Below, one piece after another: positions 36,293-46,780 of a DNA stretch of 64,000 nt (the first letter of the stretch is position 1; each line of letters starts with the position of its first letter). Below the pieces are notes generated by a model. It worked only from the letters and a program-made list of their open reading frames with translations, was not told where the DNA came from and ran no database searches. The position numbers and the translations under genes are program-made. This stretch comes from Bradyrhizobium sp. CB82. GTDB lineage: Bacteria; Pseudomonadota; Alphaproteobacteria; Rhizobiales; Xanthobacteraceae. Where the stretch lies: NCBI RefSeq assembly GCF_029714405.1, contig NZ_CP121650.1, positions 5,771,001 through 5,835,000 of the forward strand, read 5' to 3'.

Positions 36293-37240
36293 AGGTCATG
36301 CACCTTGATGCGGGGATCGATGAAGGCATAGAGCACATCGACCACGAAATTGACGATGACGACCATGCCCGCCAGCAGCATCACGCAATTGCGCACCACG
36401 ATCAGGTCGCGATTGGCAATCGACTGGAAGATCAGCCGGCCCAGGCCAGGCAGATATAAAGACGTTCTCGATCACGATGGTGCCGGCGAGCAGATTGGCG
36501 AATTGCAGGCCCATCACGGTCATCACGGGAATCATCGCGTTGCGCAACACGTGGCTCCAGAGCACCTCGCGCTTGCCGAGCCCCTTGGCCCGCGCGGTGC
36601 GGACGAAATCTTCGCGCAGGACTTCCAGCACCGCCGAGCGCGTGACGCGCGCGAGGATCGCGGCCTGCACCACGGCGAGCGAGATCGCCGGCAGCAGCAG
36701 CGACTTGACGCCCGGCCAGATGCCATCGTCCCAGCCGGCGAAGCCGCCGGCCGAAAGCCATTGCAGCTTCACCGAGAACAGCAGGATCAGCAGAATGGCG
36801 AACCAGAAGTTCGGCAGTGCGATGCCGACCTGGGTCAGCGACATCACGCCGACATCGCCGAGCCTGTTGTGGTTGGCGGCAGTGTAGATGCCGGCGGCGA
36901 GCGCGAGCGTCACCGTGATCGCCATGGACATGATCGCGAGCGGAATGGTCAGCACCAGCCGCTCCGCGATCAGGCCGGCGACGGGCGTGCCGTAGACATA
37001 GCTGTTGCCGAGGTCGCCCACCGCCATGCCCTTGACCCATTGCAGATAGCGCAGCGTCAGCGGCTGATCGAGGCCGAGCTTGATGGTCAGAGCCCGCACC
37101 GCATCCGGCGAAGCATCCGCGCCCATCAGCATCTGCGCGGCGTTGCCGGGAAGCGCGTCCAGCACCAGGAAAATAATCAGGGACGCGCCGACCAGCGTCG
37201 CCAGCAAGGTCACAAGCCGTCGCAGGACAAATACGCTCAT
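36289..37240 (-). CDS. Peptide ABC transporter permease (DppB-like), frameshifted near the 3' end
   Basis: The first 260 or so residues are a normal DppB permease: MSVFVLRRLVTLLATLVGAS, LDQPLTLRYLQWVKGMAVGD, ALPNFWFAILLILLFSVKLQ and the EAA loop REDFVRTARAKGLGKREVLW. After IVIENVF the read-through frame gives SAWPGPADLPVD and a non-hydrophobic tail ending at 36296. Removing one base in the TTTATAT run at 36455-36460 restores YLPGLGRLIFQSIANRDLIV, a last membrane helix, and FIDPRIKVHDL, with a stop at 36289-36291 that overlaps dppC. The insertion is either a real inactivating mutation or a sequencing error. Confidence 0.85.
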
Positions 37241-37342
37241 GTGCTCTCGGGTTCAGGGCTCACGGTGTCAGGCTTCCCTTCCCTTGGCACGATCAACATG
37301 TCCCGGCGCCGGACGCAAGCCCCTTGCTGCATGTGCCCGACC

Positions 37343-38764
37343 TCAGCCGGGCCAGCGGGACAAGAGATCGTGCGAGGCCTCGAACAGCGCGCTCACACGC
37401 AACAGCTCGGCATCACCGCGGAATCGGCCGACGAGCTGAAGGCCGATCGGCAGACCGTCCCGGCCGAATCCGCATGGCAGGCTGATCGCAGGGTGGCCGG
37501 TCATGTTGAACAGCATGGTCCAGGGGAACCAGTGCGGCCGGACGCTGTCAAAACTCCTGCCGTCGATCTCGATGGTGCCGAACAGGTCCTGGTCGATCGG
37601 CAATGCCGTCCGGGTCAGGGTTGGCATGGCCAGGAGATGGCCCCGCGCGAGCAGCGATTGCACGCGGCGGAATAACGCCGTGCGTGCGAACATCGCCTCC
37701 TGGTAGTCGACGCCGCTCACCTTCGTGGCGAGCGCGAGCTGCTTGAGAAAGGCCTCGCTCAACTCGTCCTTGTGGTCGGCCGCGAGCTTGGAGAAACGCG
37801 TCCGCCAGACGGTGTGGTTGATCGCGCGCCAGATCGGCTCGATGTCGAACCCTTCGCCGGAGAACTCTTCGAGCTCCGCGCCGAGACCCGCCAGCCGCTC
37901 GAGGCTTGCCTTGAAGGCACTGGCGACATCGGCCGAGACCGGCCGCCCGGGCGGCGACAGGCAATACATGACCTTCTGTCCGCGCAGATCGCCGCGCGAC
38001 GCGGCCGTGTCGATGAAATCGGGCGCGGGAATGCCAATCGACCAGGGATCGCAGGCATCTTCTCCCGCCATGACCTGCATCATCAACGCGGTGTCGCTGA
38101 CGGTACGCGTGGTCGGCGTGACATAGGTCTGGTTGCCGAAGGCATCCTGCGCCTGGCTATGTGGGATCACGCCGTTGCTTTGCTTCAGGCCGACGACGCC
38201 GTTGCAGGCGGCGGGAATCCGGGTCGAGCCGCCGCCATCGGTCGCAATCGCCAGCGGCGCGATGCCGCTCGCAACTGCCACCGCCGCGCCGCCGCTGGAG
38301 CCGCCGGAGGAGCGCTCGGCGCTCCAGGCGTTGCGGGTGCGACCAAACAGCGGCGAGTCGGTCAGGCATTTCGATCCGAATTCCGGCGTCGTGGTCTTGC
38401 CGATCAGGATCGCACCATGGGCGCGCAGCCGCGCCACGGCAACGGCATCCTCGCCGGGCACGTTGTCCCTGTAGGGAACGGCGCCGAAGGTGGTTTTCAC
38501 CCCTTTGGTGTTGACGATGTCCTTGATGGTAACGGGAATGCCGTGAAGCAGGCCGGGCGGCTCGCCCGCCATCACCTGGCGTTCCGCCTCGCGCGCCTGG
38601 GCAAGCGCTTCGTCGCCGCACAGCGTGATGAAACAGTTCAGCTTCGGTTGCAATCCTTCGGCGCGGGCAAGCACCGCACGCGTCACCTCGACCGGAGATA
38701 GCTCCTTGCGCCCAATGCGCGCGCGGAGTTCTGCGGCCGACAGAAAACAGAGGTCTTCGCTCAT
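37343..38764 (-). CDS. Amidase signature family enzyme
   Basis: A 473-residue amidase with the Ser-cisSer-Lys triad: Lys81 in GIPVTIKDIV, and the Gly/Ser-rich SSGGSSGGAAVAVASG followed by ATDGGGSTRIPAACNGVVG. C-terminal features are LLAMPTLTRTALPID and ISLPCGFGRDGLPIGLQLVG. It hydrolyses a carboxamide of unknown identity (the family includes Glu-tRNA amidotransferase GatA paralogues, aryl and aliphatic amidases). It ends 102 bases before the dppB-like gene on the same strand, suggesting the transported compound is its substrate or product. ATG 38764 was chosen; a longer frame with an in-frame ATG further upstream lacks family sequence. Confidence 0.88.
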   Translation of the reverse strand: MSEDLCFLSAAELRARIGRKELSPVEVTRAVLARAEGLQPKLNCFITLCGDEALAQAREAERQVMAGEPPGLLHGIPVTIKDIVNTKGVKTTFGAVPYRDNVPGEDAVAVARLRAHGAILIGKTTTPEFGSKCLTDSPLFGRTRNAWSAERSSGGSSGGAAVAVASGIAPLAIATDGGGSTRIPAACNGVVGLKQSNGVIPHSQAQDAFGNQTYVTPTTRTVSDTALMMQVMAGEDACDPWSIGIPAPDFIDTAASRGDLRGQKVMYCLSPPGRPVSADVASAFKASLERLAGLGAELEEFSGEGFDIEPIWRAINHTVWRTRFSKLAADHKDELSEAFLKQLALATKVSGVDYQEAMFARTALFRRVQSLLARGHLLAMPTLTRTALPIDQDLFGTIEIDGRSFDSVRPHWFPWTMLFNMTGHPAISLPCGFGRDGLPIGLQLVGRFRGDAELLRVSALFEASHDLLSRWPG

Positions 38765-38883
38765 GGGAGGCACATTCGCATCAAGGCGACGCGGAACTTG
38801 CCAGCCTGCGGTCTCCCTGTCCATTTCCGCGAACGCATGGCCGCAGTGCCGACGGACATTCTCCGACGCCGAGGTCGCGGGTC

Positions 38884-39819
38884 CTACCAGCGCCAGTTGA
38901 TCTCGCTCAGGCGCGGCGGATCGGCGCCGGGGCGGGTGCAGGTGAAGCCGGCGCAATTGGCCGCGAAGGACAGCGCCCGGCGCAGCTCATCGGCGCCGAT
39001 TTCCCCAAGCGGTTGCCGGCGAAGGCGCTCCTGCTTGTGAAGGGCGAACAGCAGCGCCGCCTGGAAGCTGTCGCCGGCGCCGATCGTATCGGCAACCGTC
39101 ACCTTGGGCGCGGCGACTTCAATCTTCCCCGTCGTCTTGTGCCAGGCGACCGCGCCGTCGATGCCACGGGTGATGACGACGAGGCTCACGCCTTGTCCAA
39201 GCAATGCATCGGCCCTCTTGTCGTACGGCTCGTCACCATAGAGATAGCTGAAATCGACATCGGACATGCGGACGATATCGGCATTCGCAGCGAAATCGGC
39301 CATGCGTGCGACATAGGACGGCTTGTCCTTGACGAGGTTGGGCCGGCAGTTCGGGTCGAACGAGATGGTCGAGGACATCCGCGCGTCCGCGATCAGCGCC
39401 TGGGTCTCGGCCGCACCGGTGTCGTTGACCAGTGTGGTCGAGCCGACATGGACCGCTTCGATGGTCTCGAACGGAATGGACCCGCGCCGATAGGTCCAGT
39501 TCCGCGTCGCGGTCTCGGCGTCGTAGAAGGCGTAATGCGACTCGCCGGCAACGATGCGCACGAAAGCGAGCGTGGTCTGACGATCGCTGCGTGTGGCGTA
39601 ACGCAGCTCGACCTCGGACGCTTGCGCATGCGCCGCGATCATCTGCCCGAACATGTCGGTCGAGACGCCGCCGACGAAACCGGTCGGCGCGCCCAGCCGC
39701 GCCATGCCGATCGCGACGTTGAGACAGGAGCCGCCGACCGCGGGCATCACGGCCTCGCGGCCATCGGCCGCGCGCGTTGGCACGAAATCGATCAGCGCAT
39801 CGCCACAACTGAGCAGCAT
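38884..39819 (-). CDS. PfkB-family carbohydrate kinase (fructokinase-like)
   Basis: A 311-residue ribokinase-fold sugar kinase. It starts MLLSCGDALIDFVPT and has the N-terminal signature GGSCLNVAIGMARLGAPTGF, SFDPNCRPNLV, SLVVITRGIDGAVAW and the C-terminal signature DTIGAGDSFQAALLFAL with the catalytic Asp. Fructose is the likeliest substrate because it is what a mannitol or sorbitol dehydrogenase would deliver. It is the last gene of the polyol operon, 22 bases after the FGGY kinase. Confidence 0.87.
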   Translation of the reverse strand: MLLSCGDALIDFVPTRAADGREAVMPAVGGSCLNVAIGMARLGAPTGFVGGVSTDMFGQMIAAHAQASEVELRYATRSDRQTTLAFVRIVAGESHYAFYDAETATRNWTYRRGSIPFETIEAVHVGSTTLVNDTGAAETQALIADARMSSTISFDPNCRPNLVKDKPSYVARMADFAANADIVRMSDVDFSYLYGDEPYDKRADALLGQGVSLVVITRGIDGAVAWHKTTGKIEVAAPKVTVADTIGAGDSFQAALLFALHKQERLRRQPLGEIGADELRRALSFAANCAGFTCTRPGADPPRLSEINWRW

Positions 39820-39841
39820 TACCCGTACCCTTGTCTCGCCC

Positions 39842-41500
39842 TTATCCCGGCAGCATCAGTTCGAAGCCGGCCATCGCCTCGCGGCTGCCGCGGTCGACTT
39901 CGCGCAGCATCTTATAGGCCTTTCGCTTGCGGCTGTGAAACTCGGCCATGCCCGGCGCCGTCGGCTCGCTGAGGCGGCCGAGCGCCGACATTTTTGCCAT
40001 GGTCTCGCCGATCGAGGCAAAGGCGCCGCCGGCGACCGCGCCGAGCATCGCAGCCCCCAGCAGCACCGGCTCCCTGGTCTGCGGCAAGGCGACGGTCAGC
40101 CCCGTGGTGTCCGCCATGATCTGCCGCACCAGCGGACTGCGGCTCGCCCCACCGCCCATGATCATGATGCTGGAGTGAACGCCGTGCGCGGCAAAGGCCT
40201 CGATCACCTCGGCAAGACCGTAGGCAAGGCCGCAGAGCCCGGCCACGAACAGGCGCTCCATCGCGCCGATGTCGGTATCGAGATCGAGGCCCGCGATCAC
40301 CGCGCGCGTATCGGGATCGGCGTAAGGCGAACGGTTACCGATGAACTCCGGCAGCACGTGGACGTCGCGCGCCAGCAGCGCCGCACGGCTCACATCGCCC
40401 GCGCGCGCGATGATGCGCTTCTCCAGGAAGTCGATGATATCGAGCCCGTCCTTGCGCGCGGCCGTGCTCGCCTCGGCATATCCCGCATGCGACCTCAGAA
40501 GATGGTCGATTGCGGCTCCCGCAGCCGACTGCCCGCCCTCGTTCAACCAGAAATTCGGCACCATGCCGGAGTAATAGGGACCCCATACGCCGGGAACGAA
40601 GCACGGCTGCGTGGTCGTGGCCATGATGCAGGCGGAGGTCCCCATGATGTAGGCGAGACGGTCGCAGACATCGGCGGTGCCGCCCGAGCCGTCACGTCCG
40701 CCGATCGCGCCGATGCCGCCGGCATGGGCATCGATCAGCGATGCGCCGACCGGCGTGCCCACACTCAATCCCAAATCCGCCGCCGCCGCGCGGGTCAGGC
40801 CGGAGTCTAGCCGCGTGCCGGGCGCGACGATCTCGGTGCCGATCCGGGCATAGTTTTCTCCGACGAAGTCCGACAGCCCGATCCGCCGGAAGAACGGCGC
40901 GCTCCAGCCGCCGCCATCATCATGCGCCAGATAGTTCCATTTGCAGGTCACCGTGCAGGTCGAACGCTGGAGCGAGCCGGTCGCGCGCCAGGTCAGATAG
41001 TCCGCAAGGTCGAAAAAGTGGCCGGCGGCATCGAAACTCTGGCGCAGATGCCGCTTCAGCCACAACAGTTTTGGCATCTCCATCTCGGGCGAGATCGAGC
41101 CCCCGACATAGCGCAGCACGTCATCCTGCGTCTCATTGATCAGACGCGCCTCGGTCGTGGCGCGATGATCCATCCAGACGATCACGTTCCGCTGGCTGTC
41201 GCCGGAGGCGCTGACCGTGACCGGCTCGCCGTCCTTACCGAGCACGACCAACGAGCAGGTGGCATCGAAGCCGATGCCTCTCACGGTATCAGGCGCTACC
41301 CCCGCCTCAGCCATGGCCGCGCGGACGGATTTGGCGCAGGCGTCCCAGATGTCCGACGACGACTGCTCGACGATATCGCCGGCCTCATGCCAGATCCTGA
41401 TCGGATGCCGCGCGGTTGCCAGCAGATTGCCGGCCTCGTCAAAAACCCCTGCCCGCGTGCTGGTCGTCCCGACATCGACACCGATATACGCCTGCGGCAT
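39842..41500 (-). CDS. FGGY-family pentulose kinase (D-ribulokinase-like)
   Basis: A 552-residue sugar kinase. The N-terminal ATPase loop is YIGVDVGTTSTRAGVFDEAG; further segments are VIVWMDHRATTEA, MEMPKLLWLKRHL, GVWGPYYSGMVPNFWLNEGG and IMIMGGGASRSPLVRQIMAD. The GTSACIMATTTQPCFVPGVW region is typical of the pentulose kinase subgroup that includes eukaryotic FGGY and yeast YDR109C, rather than XylB or AraB. ATG 41500 gives MPQAYIGVDV; a longer frame to 41551 adds residues without homology. Together with the neighbouring dehydrogenase it suggests pentitol use. Confidence 0.88.
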   Translation of the reverse strand: MPQAYIGVDVGTTSTRAGVFDEAGNLLATARHPIRIWHEAGDIVEQSSSDIWDACAKSVRAAMAEAGVAPDTVRGIGFDATCSLVVLGKDGEPVTVSASGDSQRNVIVWMDHRATTEARLINETQDDVLRYVGGSISPEMEMPKLLWLKRHLRQSFDAAGHFFDLADYLTWRATGSLQRSTCTVTCKWNYLAHDDGGGWSAPFFRRIGLSDFVGENYARIGTEIVAPGTRLDSGLTRAAAADLGLSVGTPVGASLIDAHAGGIGAIGGRDGSGGTADVCDRLAYIMGTSACIMATTTQPCFVPGVWGPYYSGMVPNFWLNEGGQSAAGAAIDHLLRSHAGYAEASTAARKDGLDIIDFLEKRIIARAGDVSRAALLARDVHVLPEFIGNRSPYADPDTRAVIAGLDLDTDIGAMERLFVAGLCGLAYGLAEVIEAFAAHGVHSSIMIMGGGASRSPLVRQIMADTTGLTVALPQTREPVLLGAAMLGAVAGGAFASIGETMAKMSALGRLSEPTAPGMAEFHSRKRKAYKMLREVDRGSREAMAGFELMLPG

Positions 41501-41528
41501 TGTCGCTCCCGTCAATTTTGACGCAAGC

Positions 41529-42302
41529 CTACCAGCAAGTGTAACCGCCATCCACTAGCACGATGCTGCCCGTCATCAGGCTCGCGGCCTCGGAGCTCAG
41601 AAACAGCACGACCGAGGCGATCTCCTCCACCTGCCCCATCCGCGCCATCGGAGTTCCACCAATCCAGGCGTCATACATTTTGGGATTGCTCTTCACGAAG
41701 GCATTCAGCGGCGTCTCGATATAGGTCGGCGCCACCGCGTTGACGCGGATGCCCCGCGCGCCCCATTCAGCGGCAAGCGACTTGGTCAGGTGGTGCACCG
41801 CGGCCTTGGAGGCGTTGTAGAAGCACTGCTCCTGCGGCTTGTTGACGATGAAGCCGGACATCGAGCCGACGTTGACGATGGTTCCACTCTTCGCCGTCAG
41901 CATGTGCTTGCCGAATTCGCGGCAACACCAGAAGGTGCCATTGAGATTGACATCGATGACGTTAAGCCAGTGCTCGTCGGTCACGGTTTCCGCCGGGGTC
42001 TCGCTGCGGGCAATGCCGGCATTGTTGACGAGGATGTCGACCTTGCCGTGGCGGGCGACGAGGTCGTTCGCAACCTCGGCCACGCGCTTGGTGTCGGTGA
42101 CATCCATAATGGCGGTCTCGATGTCGTACCCCTTCGCCTTCAGGCTGGCCTTGGCGCTGTCGGCGACCTTGGTGTCGCGGTCGCCGATGACGACCCTGGC
42201 ACCGGCTTCTGCCAGCGCCTCCGCGCAGGCGAGCCCAATGCCCTGCCCACCGCCGGTGATGAACGCGGTCTTGCCGCCCAGCTTGAATTTTTCCAGGTAC
42301 AT
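41529..42302 (-). CDS. Short-chain dehydrogenase/reductase, probable polyol dehydrogenase
   Basis: A 257-residue classical SDR. The cofactor loop is AFITGGGQGIGLACAEAL, with an acidic residue in VVIGDRD that favours NAD. NNAG is in ILVNNAGIARSE, the catalytic Ser in IVNVGSMSGF and the Tyr-x3-Lys in CFYNASKAAVHHL. The end, VLVDGGYTCW, is shared with rhizobial sugar-alcohol dehydrogenases. Its operon (polyol transporter upstream, kinases downstream) supports oxidation of a hexitol or pentitol to a ketose. The exact substrate is not determined. Confidence 0.88.
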   Translation of the reverse strand: MYLEKFKLGGKTAFITGGGQGIGLACAEALAEAGARVVIGDRDTKVADSAKASLKAKGYDIETAIMDVTDTKRVAEVANDLVARHGKVDILVNNAGIARSETPAETVTDEHWLNVIDVNLNGTFWCCREFGKHMLTAKSGTIVNVGSMSGFIVNKPQEQCFYNASKAAVHHLTKSLAAEWGARGIRVNAVAPTYIETPLNAFVKSNPKMYDAWIGGTPMARMGQVEEIASVVLFLSSEAASLMTGSIVLVDGGYTCW

Positions 42303-42322
42303 GTTGGTCTTCCCGTTTCTTA

Positions 42323-43330
<1,008 letters not shown>

Positions 43331-43344
43331 GACAGCGCCTTTTG

Positions 43345-44175
43345 TTACTTGACCGCGCCAAAGGTGAGCCCGCGGACGAGCTGCTTCTGGCTGAACCAAC
43401 CGAGGACGAGAATGGGCGCGATCGCCAGCGTGGATGCCGCCGACAATTTTGCCCAGAAGAGCCCTTCCGGACTCGAATAGGAGGCGATGAAGACGGTGAG
43501 CGGTGCAGCCTCCGAAGTAGACAGATTGAGCGTCCAGAACGCCTCATTCCAGGCAAGGATGAGGTTGAGCAGCAAGGTCGACGCCAGACCCGGAATCGCC
43601 ATCGGCGTCAGCACATAGACGAGCTCGCGGCCGACGGTGGCGCCGTCCATCCGCGCCGCTTCCAGGATGTCGCGCGGAATCTCCTTGAAATAGGTGAAGA
43701 GCATCCAGATCACGATCGGCAGATTGCCGAGGCACAGGATGAAGACGAGACCGATGCGGGAATCGAGCAGGCCGACGGACCTGAAGATCAGGTAGATCGG
43801 CACGAGCACACCGACCGGCGGCATCATCTTGGTCGAGAGCATCCAGAGCAGGATGTCTTTGGTGCGCTTGGTCGGCGAGAACGCCATCGACCAGGCCGCG
43901 GGGATGGCGATCAGGAGCGCAATCAGCGTCGAGCCGCCGGCGATGATGATCGAGTTCATCGCGTGGTGGATGTAGTCGCTGCGCTCCTGCACGGTCGCGT
44001 AGTTTTCCAGTGTCCAGTGGAAGAACAGGAACGAGGGCGGAATGGCGAAGGCCTCGAGCTCGGTCTTGAAGCTCGCCAGCATCATCCAGAGGATCGGGAA
44101 GAAGATGAGAAAGCCAGCCAGCCAGGCTCCTGCCGTCGATACCGCCACCCGCCGTGTCGTTGCCATGCGCGCCAT
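43345..44175 (-). CDS. Polyol ABC transporter permease (SmoG/MtlG-like, MalG family)
   Basis: A 276-residue permease with about six membrane helices, starting [20 protein letters not shown]. The EAA motif is [20 protein letters not shown] with [38 protein letters not shown] is typical of the polyol subgroup. It lies three bases after the companion permease and 14 before the ATPase gene. Confidence 0.92.
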   Translation of the reverse strand: MARMATTRRVAVSTAGAWLAGFLIFFPILWMMLASFKTELEAFAIPPSFLFFHWTLENYATVQERSDYIHHAMNSIIIAGGSTLIALLIAIPAAWSMAFSPTKRTKDILLWMLSTKMMPPVGVLVPIYLIFRSVGLLDSRIGLVFILCLGNLPIVIWMLFTYFKEIPRDILEAARMDGATVGRELVYVLTPMAIPGLASTLLLNLILAWNEAFWTLNLSTSEAAPLTVFIASYSSPEGLFWAKLSAASTLAIAPILVLGWFSQKQLVRGLTFGAVK

Positions 44176-44178
44176 TTT

Positions 44179-45051
44179 TCAAGCCTCCAGGTTGCGGCCG
44201 ACGATGCGGACGAGGAAGAAGGCGACGATGTTGGCGATCACCACCGCGACCAGGCCGCCGGCCGATGCACTGCCGACGTCGAACTGGATCAGCGCCTGCG
44301 AATAGATCAGGAAGGCGATGTTGGTGGTCTGTAGTCCCGGGCCGCCGCCGGTTGTCACGAAGATCTCGGCAAAGACCGTGAGCAGGAAGATGGTCTCGAT
44401 CAGGATCACCACGGTGATCGGGCGCGCGAGATGCGGCAGCGTGATGTAGATAAAGGTCGAAAGCGCGCTGGCGCCGTCCATCTCGGCGGCTTCCTTCTGC
44501 TCCTCGTCGAGCGATTGCAGTGCGGTCAGAAGGATGAGGGTCGCGAAGGGCAGCCATTGCCAGGCCACGATCAGGATGATCGCGAACATCGGCACGTCGT
44601 TGAACCAGTCGACCGGCGTCAGACCGAAGCGCGTGGTGATCCAGGCGAACAGGCCGGAGACCGGATGCATCAACAGGTTCTTCCAGACCAGCGCGCTCAC
44701 CGTTGGCATCACGAAGAACGGCGCGATCACCATCAGCCGCACGATGTTGCGGCCGACCACCGGCTGATCGAGCAGAATCGCCAGGGGAATGCCAAGCAAA
44801 ATGGTCAGCGCAAGCACCGAGCCGACCAACACCAGCGTGTTCTCGAGCGAGGCGATAAACGCGGGATCGGTGAGGAAATAGCGGAAGTTCTCCAGGCCCA
44901 CGAACACTTCGGAGCCGGGATCGAGCAGGCTGTAGTGCAGCGTCGAGAAATAGAGAGTCAGCGCCAGCGGAACGATCATCCAGATGAACAGCAGCCCGAC
45001 GGCCGGGGTCAGCAGCGACCGCGCAAGATATTGCGTTTGCTTGGTTGCCAT
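44179..45051 (-). CDS. Polyol ABC transporter permease (SmoF/MtlF-like, MalF family)
   Basis: A 290-residue permease with LLTPAVGLLFIWMIVPLALT, FVGLENFRYFLTDPAFIASL, MPTVSALVWKNLLMHPVSGL, the EAA loop QKEAAEMDGASALSTFIY and IFVTTGGGPGLQTTNIAFLI. All are characteristic of the SmoF/MtlF permeases of rhizobia and pseudomonads. It is 97 bases downstream of the binding-protein gene, and that gap contains a stable hairpin. Confidence 0.92.
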   Translation of the reverse strand: MATKQTQYLARSLLTPAVGLLFIWMIVPLALTLYFSTLHYSLLDPGSEVFVGLENFRYFLTDPAFIASLENTLVLVGSVLALTILLGIPLAILLDQPVVGRNIVRLMVIAPFFVMPTVSALVWKNLLMHPVSGLFAWITTRFGLTPVDWFNDVPMFAIILIVAWQWLPFATLILLTALQSLDEEQKEAAEMDGASALSTFIYITLPHLARPITVVILIETIFLLTVFAEIFVTTGGGPGLQTTNIAFLIYSQALIQFDVGSASAGGLVAVVIANIVAFFLVRIVGRNLEA

Positions 45052-45078
45052 CCTCGCTTCTCCTCTCCCGGGAAGAAG

Positions 45079-45115
45079 GCGGCCATCCCTCCTATGAGGT
45101 GGATTGGATGGCCGC
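45079..45115 (-). terminator. Hairpin between binding-protein and permease genes
   Basis: A perfect 10-base inverted repeat, GCGGCCATCC (45079-45088) and GGATGGCCGC (45106-45115), with a 17-base loop. It lies between the SmoE-like stop (45149) and the SmoF-like start (45051). Such intra-operon hairpins often act as partial terminators or RNA stabilisers that keep binding-protein mRNA more abundant than permease mRNA. Confidence 0.6.
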
Positions 45116-45148
45116 TAGTTTAGGCTCTCAGGAGGGTGAGCCTGGTGC

Positions 45149-46462
45149 TTACTTGATATAGCCGGCGCGCTTCATCTCGCGCTCGGTCGTGGATTGCGCC
45201 GCCGACAGCGCAGCATCGACGGTGGTCGATCCCGACAGTGCAGCGGAGAACTGCTGCCCCACCTGCGTGCCGAGGCCCTGGAACTCGGGGATCGCTGCAT
45301 ATTGCACGCCGACATAGGGCACCGGCTTCACGGTCGGGTGGTTCGGATCGGCCGCATCGATCGAGGCCAGCGTCGGCTTGGCGAAAGGAGCGACCTTCAG
45401 ATACTCGGGATTCTGGTAGAGCGAGGTCCGCGTGCCCGGCGGCACGTTGGCCCAGCCCTCCTTCGAGGCCACGAGCTTGGTGTAGTCCTTGCTCGTCGCC
45501 CAGGCGATGAACTTCTCGGCGGCGTCCGTCTTCTTCGAGCCGGCCGGGATCGCCAGACTCCAGGCCCACAGCCAGTTCGCATTCTTGCCAAGCCCGGTAT
45601 TGGGCGCCAGCGCAAAGCCGACCTTGTCGGCAACCGTCGACTCCTTCGGATTGGTGACGAAGGACGCCGCAACCGTCGCGTCGATCCACATTGCGCACTT
45701 GCCGGCGTTGAACAGCGCCAGATTCTCGTTGAAGCCGTTCGAGCTCGCGCCCGGAGGGCCGGCTTCCTTCATCAGATTGACATAGGTCGTGAGCGTATTC
45801 TTCCATTCCGGCGTGTTGAACTGCGGCTCCCACTTCTCGTCGAACCAGCGCGCGCCGTAGGAATTGGACATGGCGGTGAGGAACGCCATGTTCTCGCCCC
45901 AGCCGGCCTTGCCGCGCAGACAGATGCCGTAGACGCCGGCATTCTTGTCGGTGAGTTTCTTGGCCGCGTCGATCACGAAATCCCAGGTCGGGCTTTCCGG
46001 CATCTTCAGGCCGGCCTTCTCGAACAGATCGGTGCGATACATCACCATCGAGCTCTCGCCGTAGAACGGCGCCGCATAGAGCTTGCCGTCGACGGAGACC
46101 GCGTCCTTGATCTTCGGCAGCAGGTCGCCGACGTCGTAATCGGCGCCGAGATTGGCGAGTGGCACCAGCCAGCTCTTCTTGGCCCAGATCGGCACCTCAT
46201 AGGTGCCGATGGTGAGAATATCGAACTGTCCGCCCTTGGTGGCGATATCTGTGGTGACGCGCTGGCGCAGCACGTTCTCCTCGAGCGTCACCCACTTCAC
46301 GTTGATGTCGGGGTTCTTCGCGGTGAATTCGCTGGTCAGTCCCTGCATGCGGATCATGTCACCGTTGTTGACGGTGGCGATCGTCAGGGTCGTTTCGGCC
46401 ATCGAGGGAACGGACAGCAGCAGTGCAGACACGCCGCAGACGGCGCCTAGAACCTTTTTCAC
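45149..46462 (-). CDS. Polyol-binding periplasmic protein (SmoE/MtlE-like)
   Basis: A 437-residue CUT1 solute-binding protein. The signal peptide MKKVLGAVCGVSALLLSVPS ends at MAE. The mature start TLTIATVNNGDMIRMQGL, then VTLEENVLRQRVTTDIATKG and FDILTIGTYEVPIWAKKSW closely resemble the sorbitol/mannitol-binding proteins SmoE and MtlE. The start is a GTG at 46462 with GGGAGGT upstream; the longer frame above it is noncoding leader. A strong palindrome lies 27 bases upstream (separate entry). Confidence 0.93.
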   Translation of the reverse strand: MKKVLGAVCGVSALLLSVPSMAETTLTIATVNNGDMIRMQGLTSEFTAKNPDINVKWVTLEENVLRQRVTTDIATKGGQFDILTIGTYEVPIWAKKSWLVPLANLGADYDVGDLLPKIKDAVSVDGKLYAAPFYGESSMVMYRTDLFEKAGLKMPESPTWDFVIDAAKKLTDKNAGVYGICLRGKAGWGENMAFLTAMSNSYGARWFDEKWEPQFNTPEWKNTLTTYVNLMKEAGPPGASSNGFNENLALFNAGKCAMWIDATVAASFVTNPKESTVADKVGFALAPNTGLGKNANWLWAWSLAIPAGSKKTDAAEKFIAWATSKDYTKLVASKEGWANVPPGTRTSLYQNPEYLKVAPFAKPTLASIDAADPNHPTVKPVPYVGVQYAAIPEFQGLGTQVGQQFSAALSGSTTVDAALSAAQSTTEREMKRAGYIK

Positions 46463-46488
46463 GGTGACCTCCCTAAAACTCGCGTTTT

Positions 46489-46519
46489 GAGCATATGCCC
46501 ACGCGTTGGGCGTATGTTC
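46489..46519. promoter_or_regulatory. Candidate SorC-family operator in front of the polyol operon
   Basis: A 31-base near-perfect palindrome: left arm GAGCATATGCCCA, centre CGCGT, right arm TGGGCGTATGTTC (11 of 13 positions pair). It lies 27-57 bases upstream of the SmoE-like GTG start. The minus-strand reading matches 19 of 24 bases of the site at 48416-48439 before the HAD-SorC unit. The remaining intergenic bases 46520-46780 show no gene or other motif I recognise. Confidence 0.7.
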
Positions 46520-46780
46520 AACCCAAGGCCGGAGCTTTGTCAAGCAGACCCGCGCGCGTTTCAGCAACTTCTGAGTGCTGCGGTGCGGCAGCGAGCGCTC
46601 TTGCATGACCCTCGCTGCCATGTACCCCGCGAAGACGGGGCCATCCAAAAACGCCGTGAGGCAAGTTGGTTTGCCCCAGGCCACGCCGCGGCGCACTTGG
46701 ATCATCTGCCTTCGCGGATGATGACGGTGTTGTGCGGGGAGAGACCGCCCGCCTCGCGAGAATGCTGGAAAACGAGCTGC

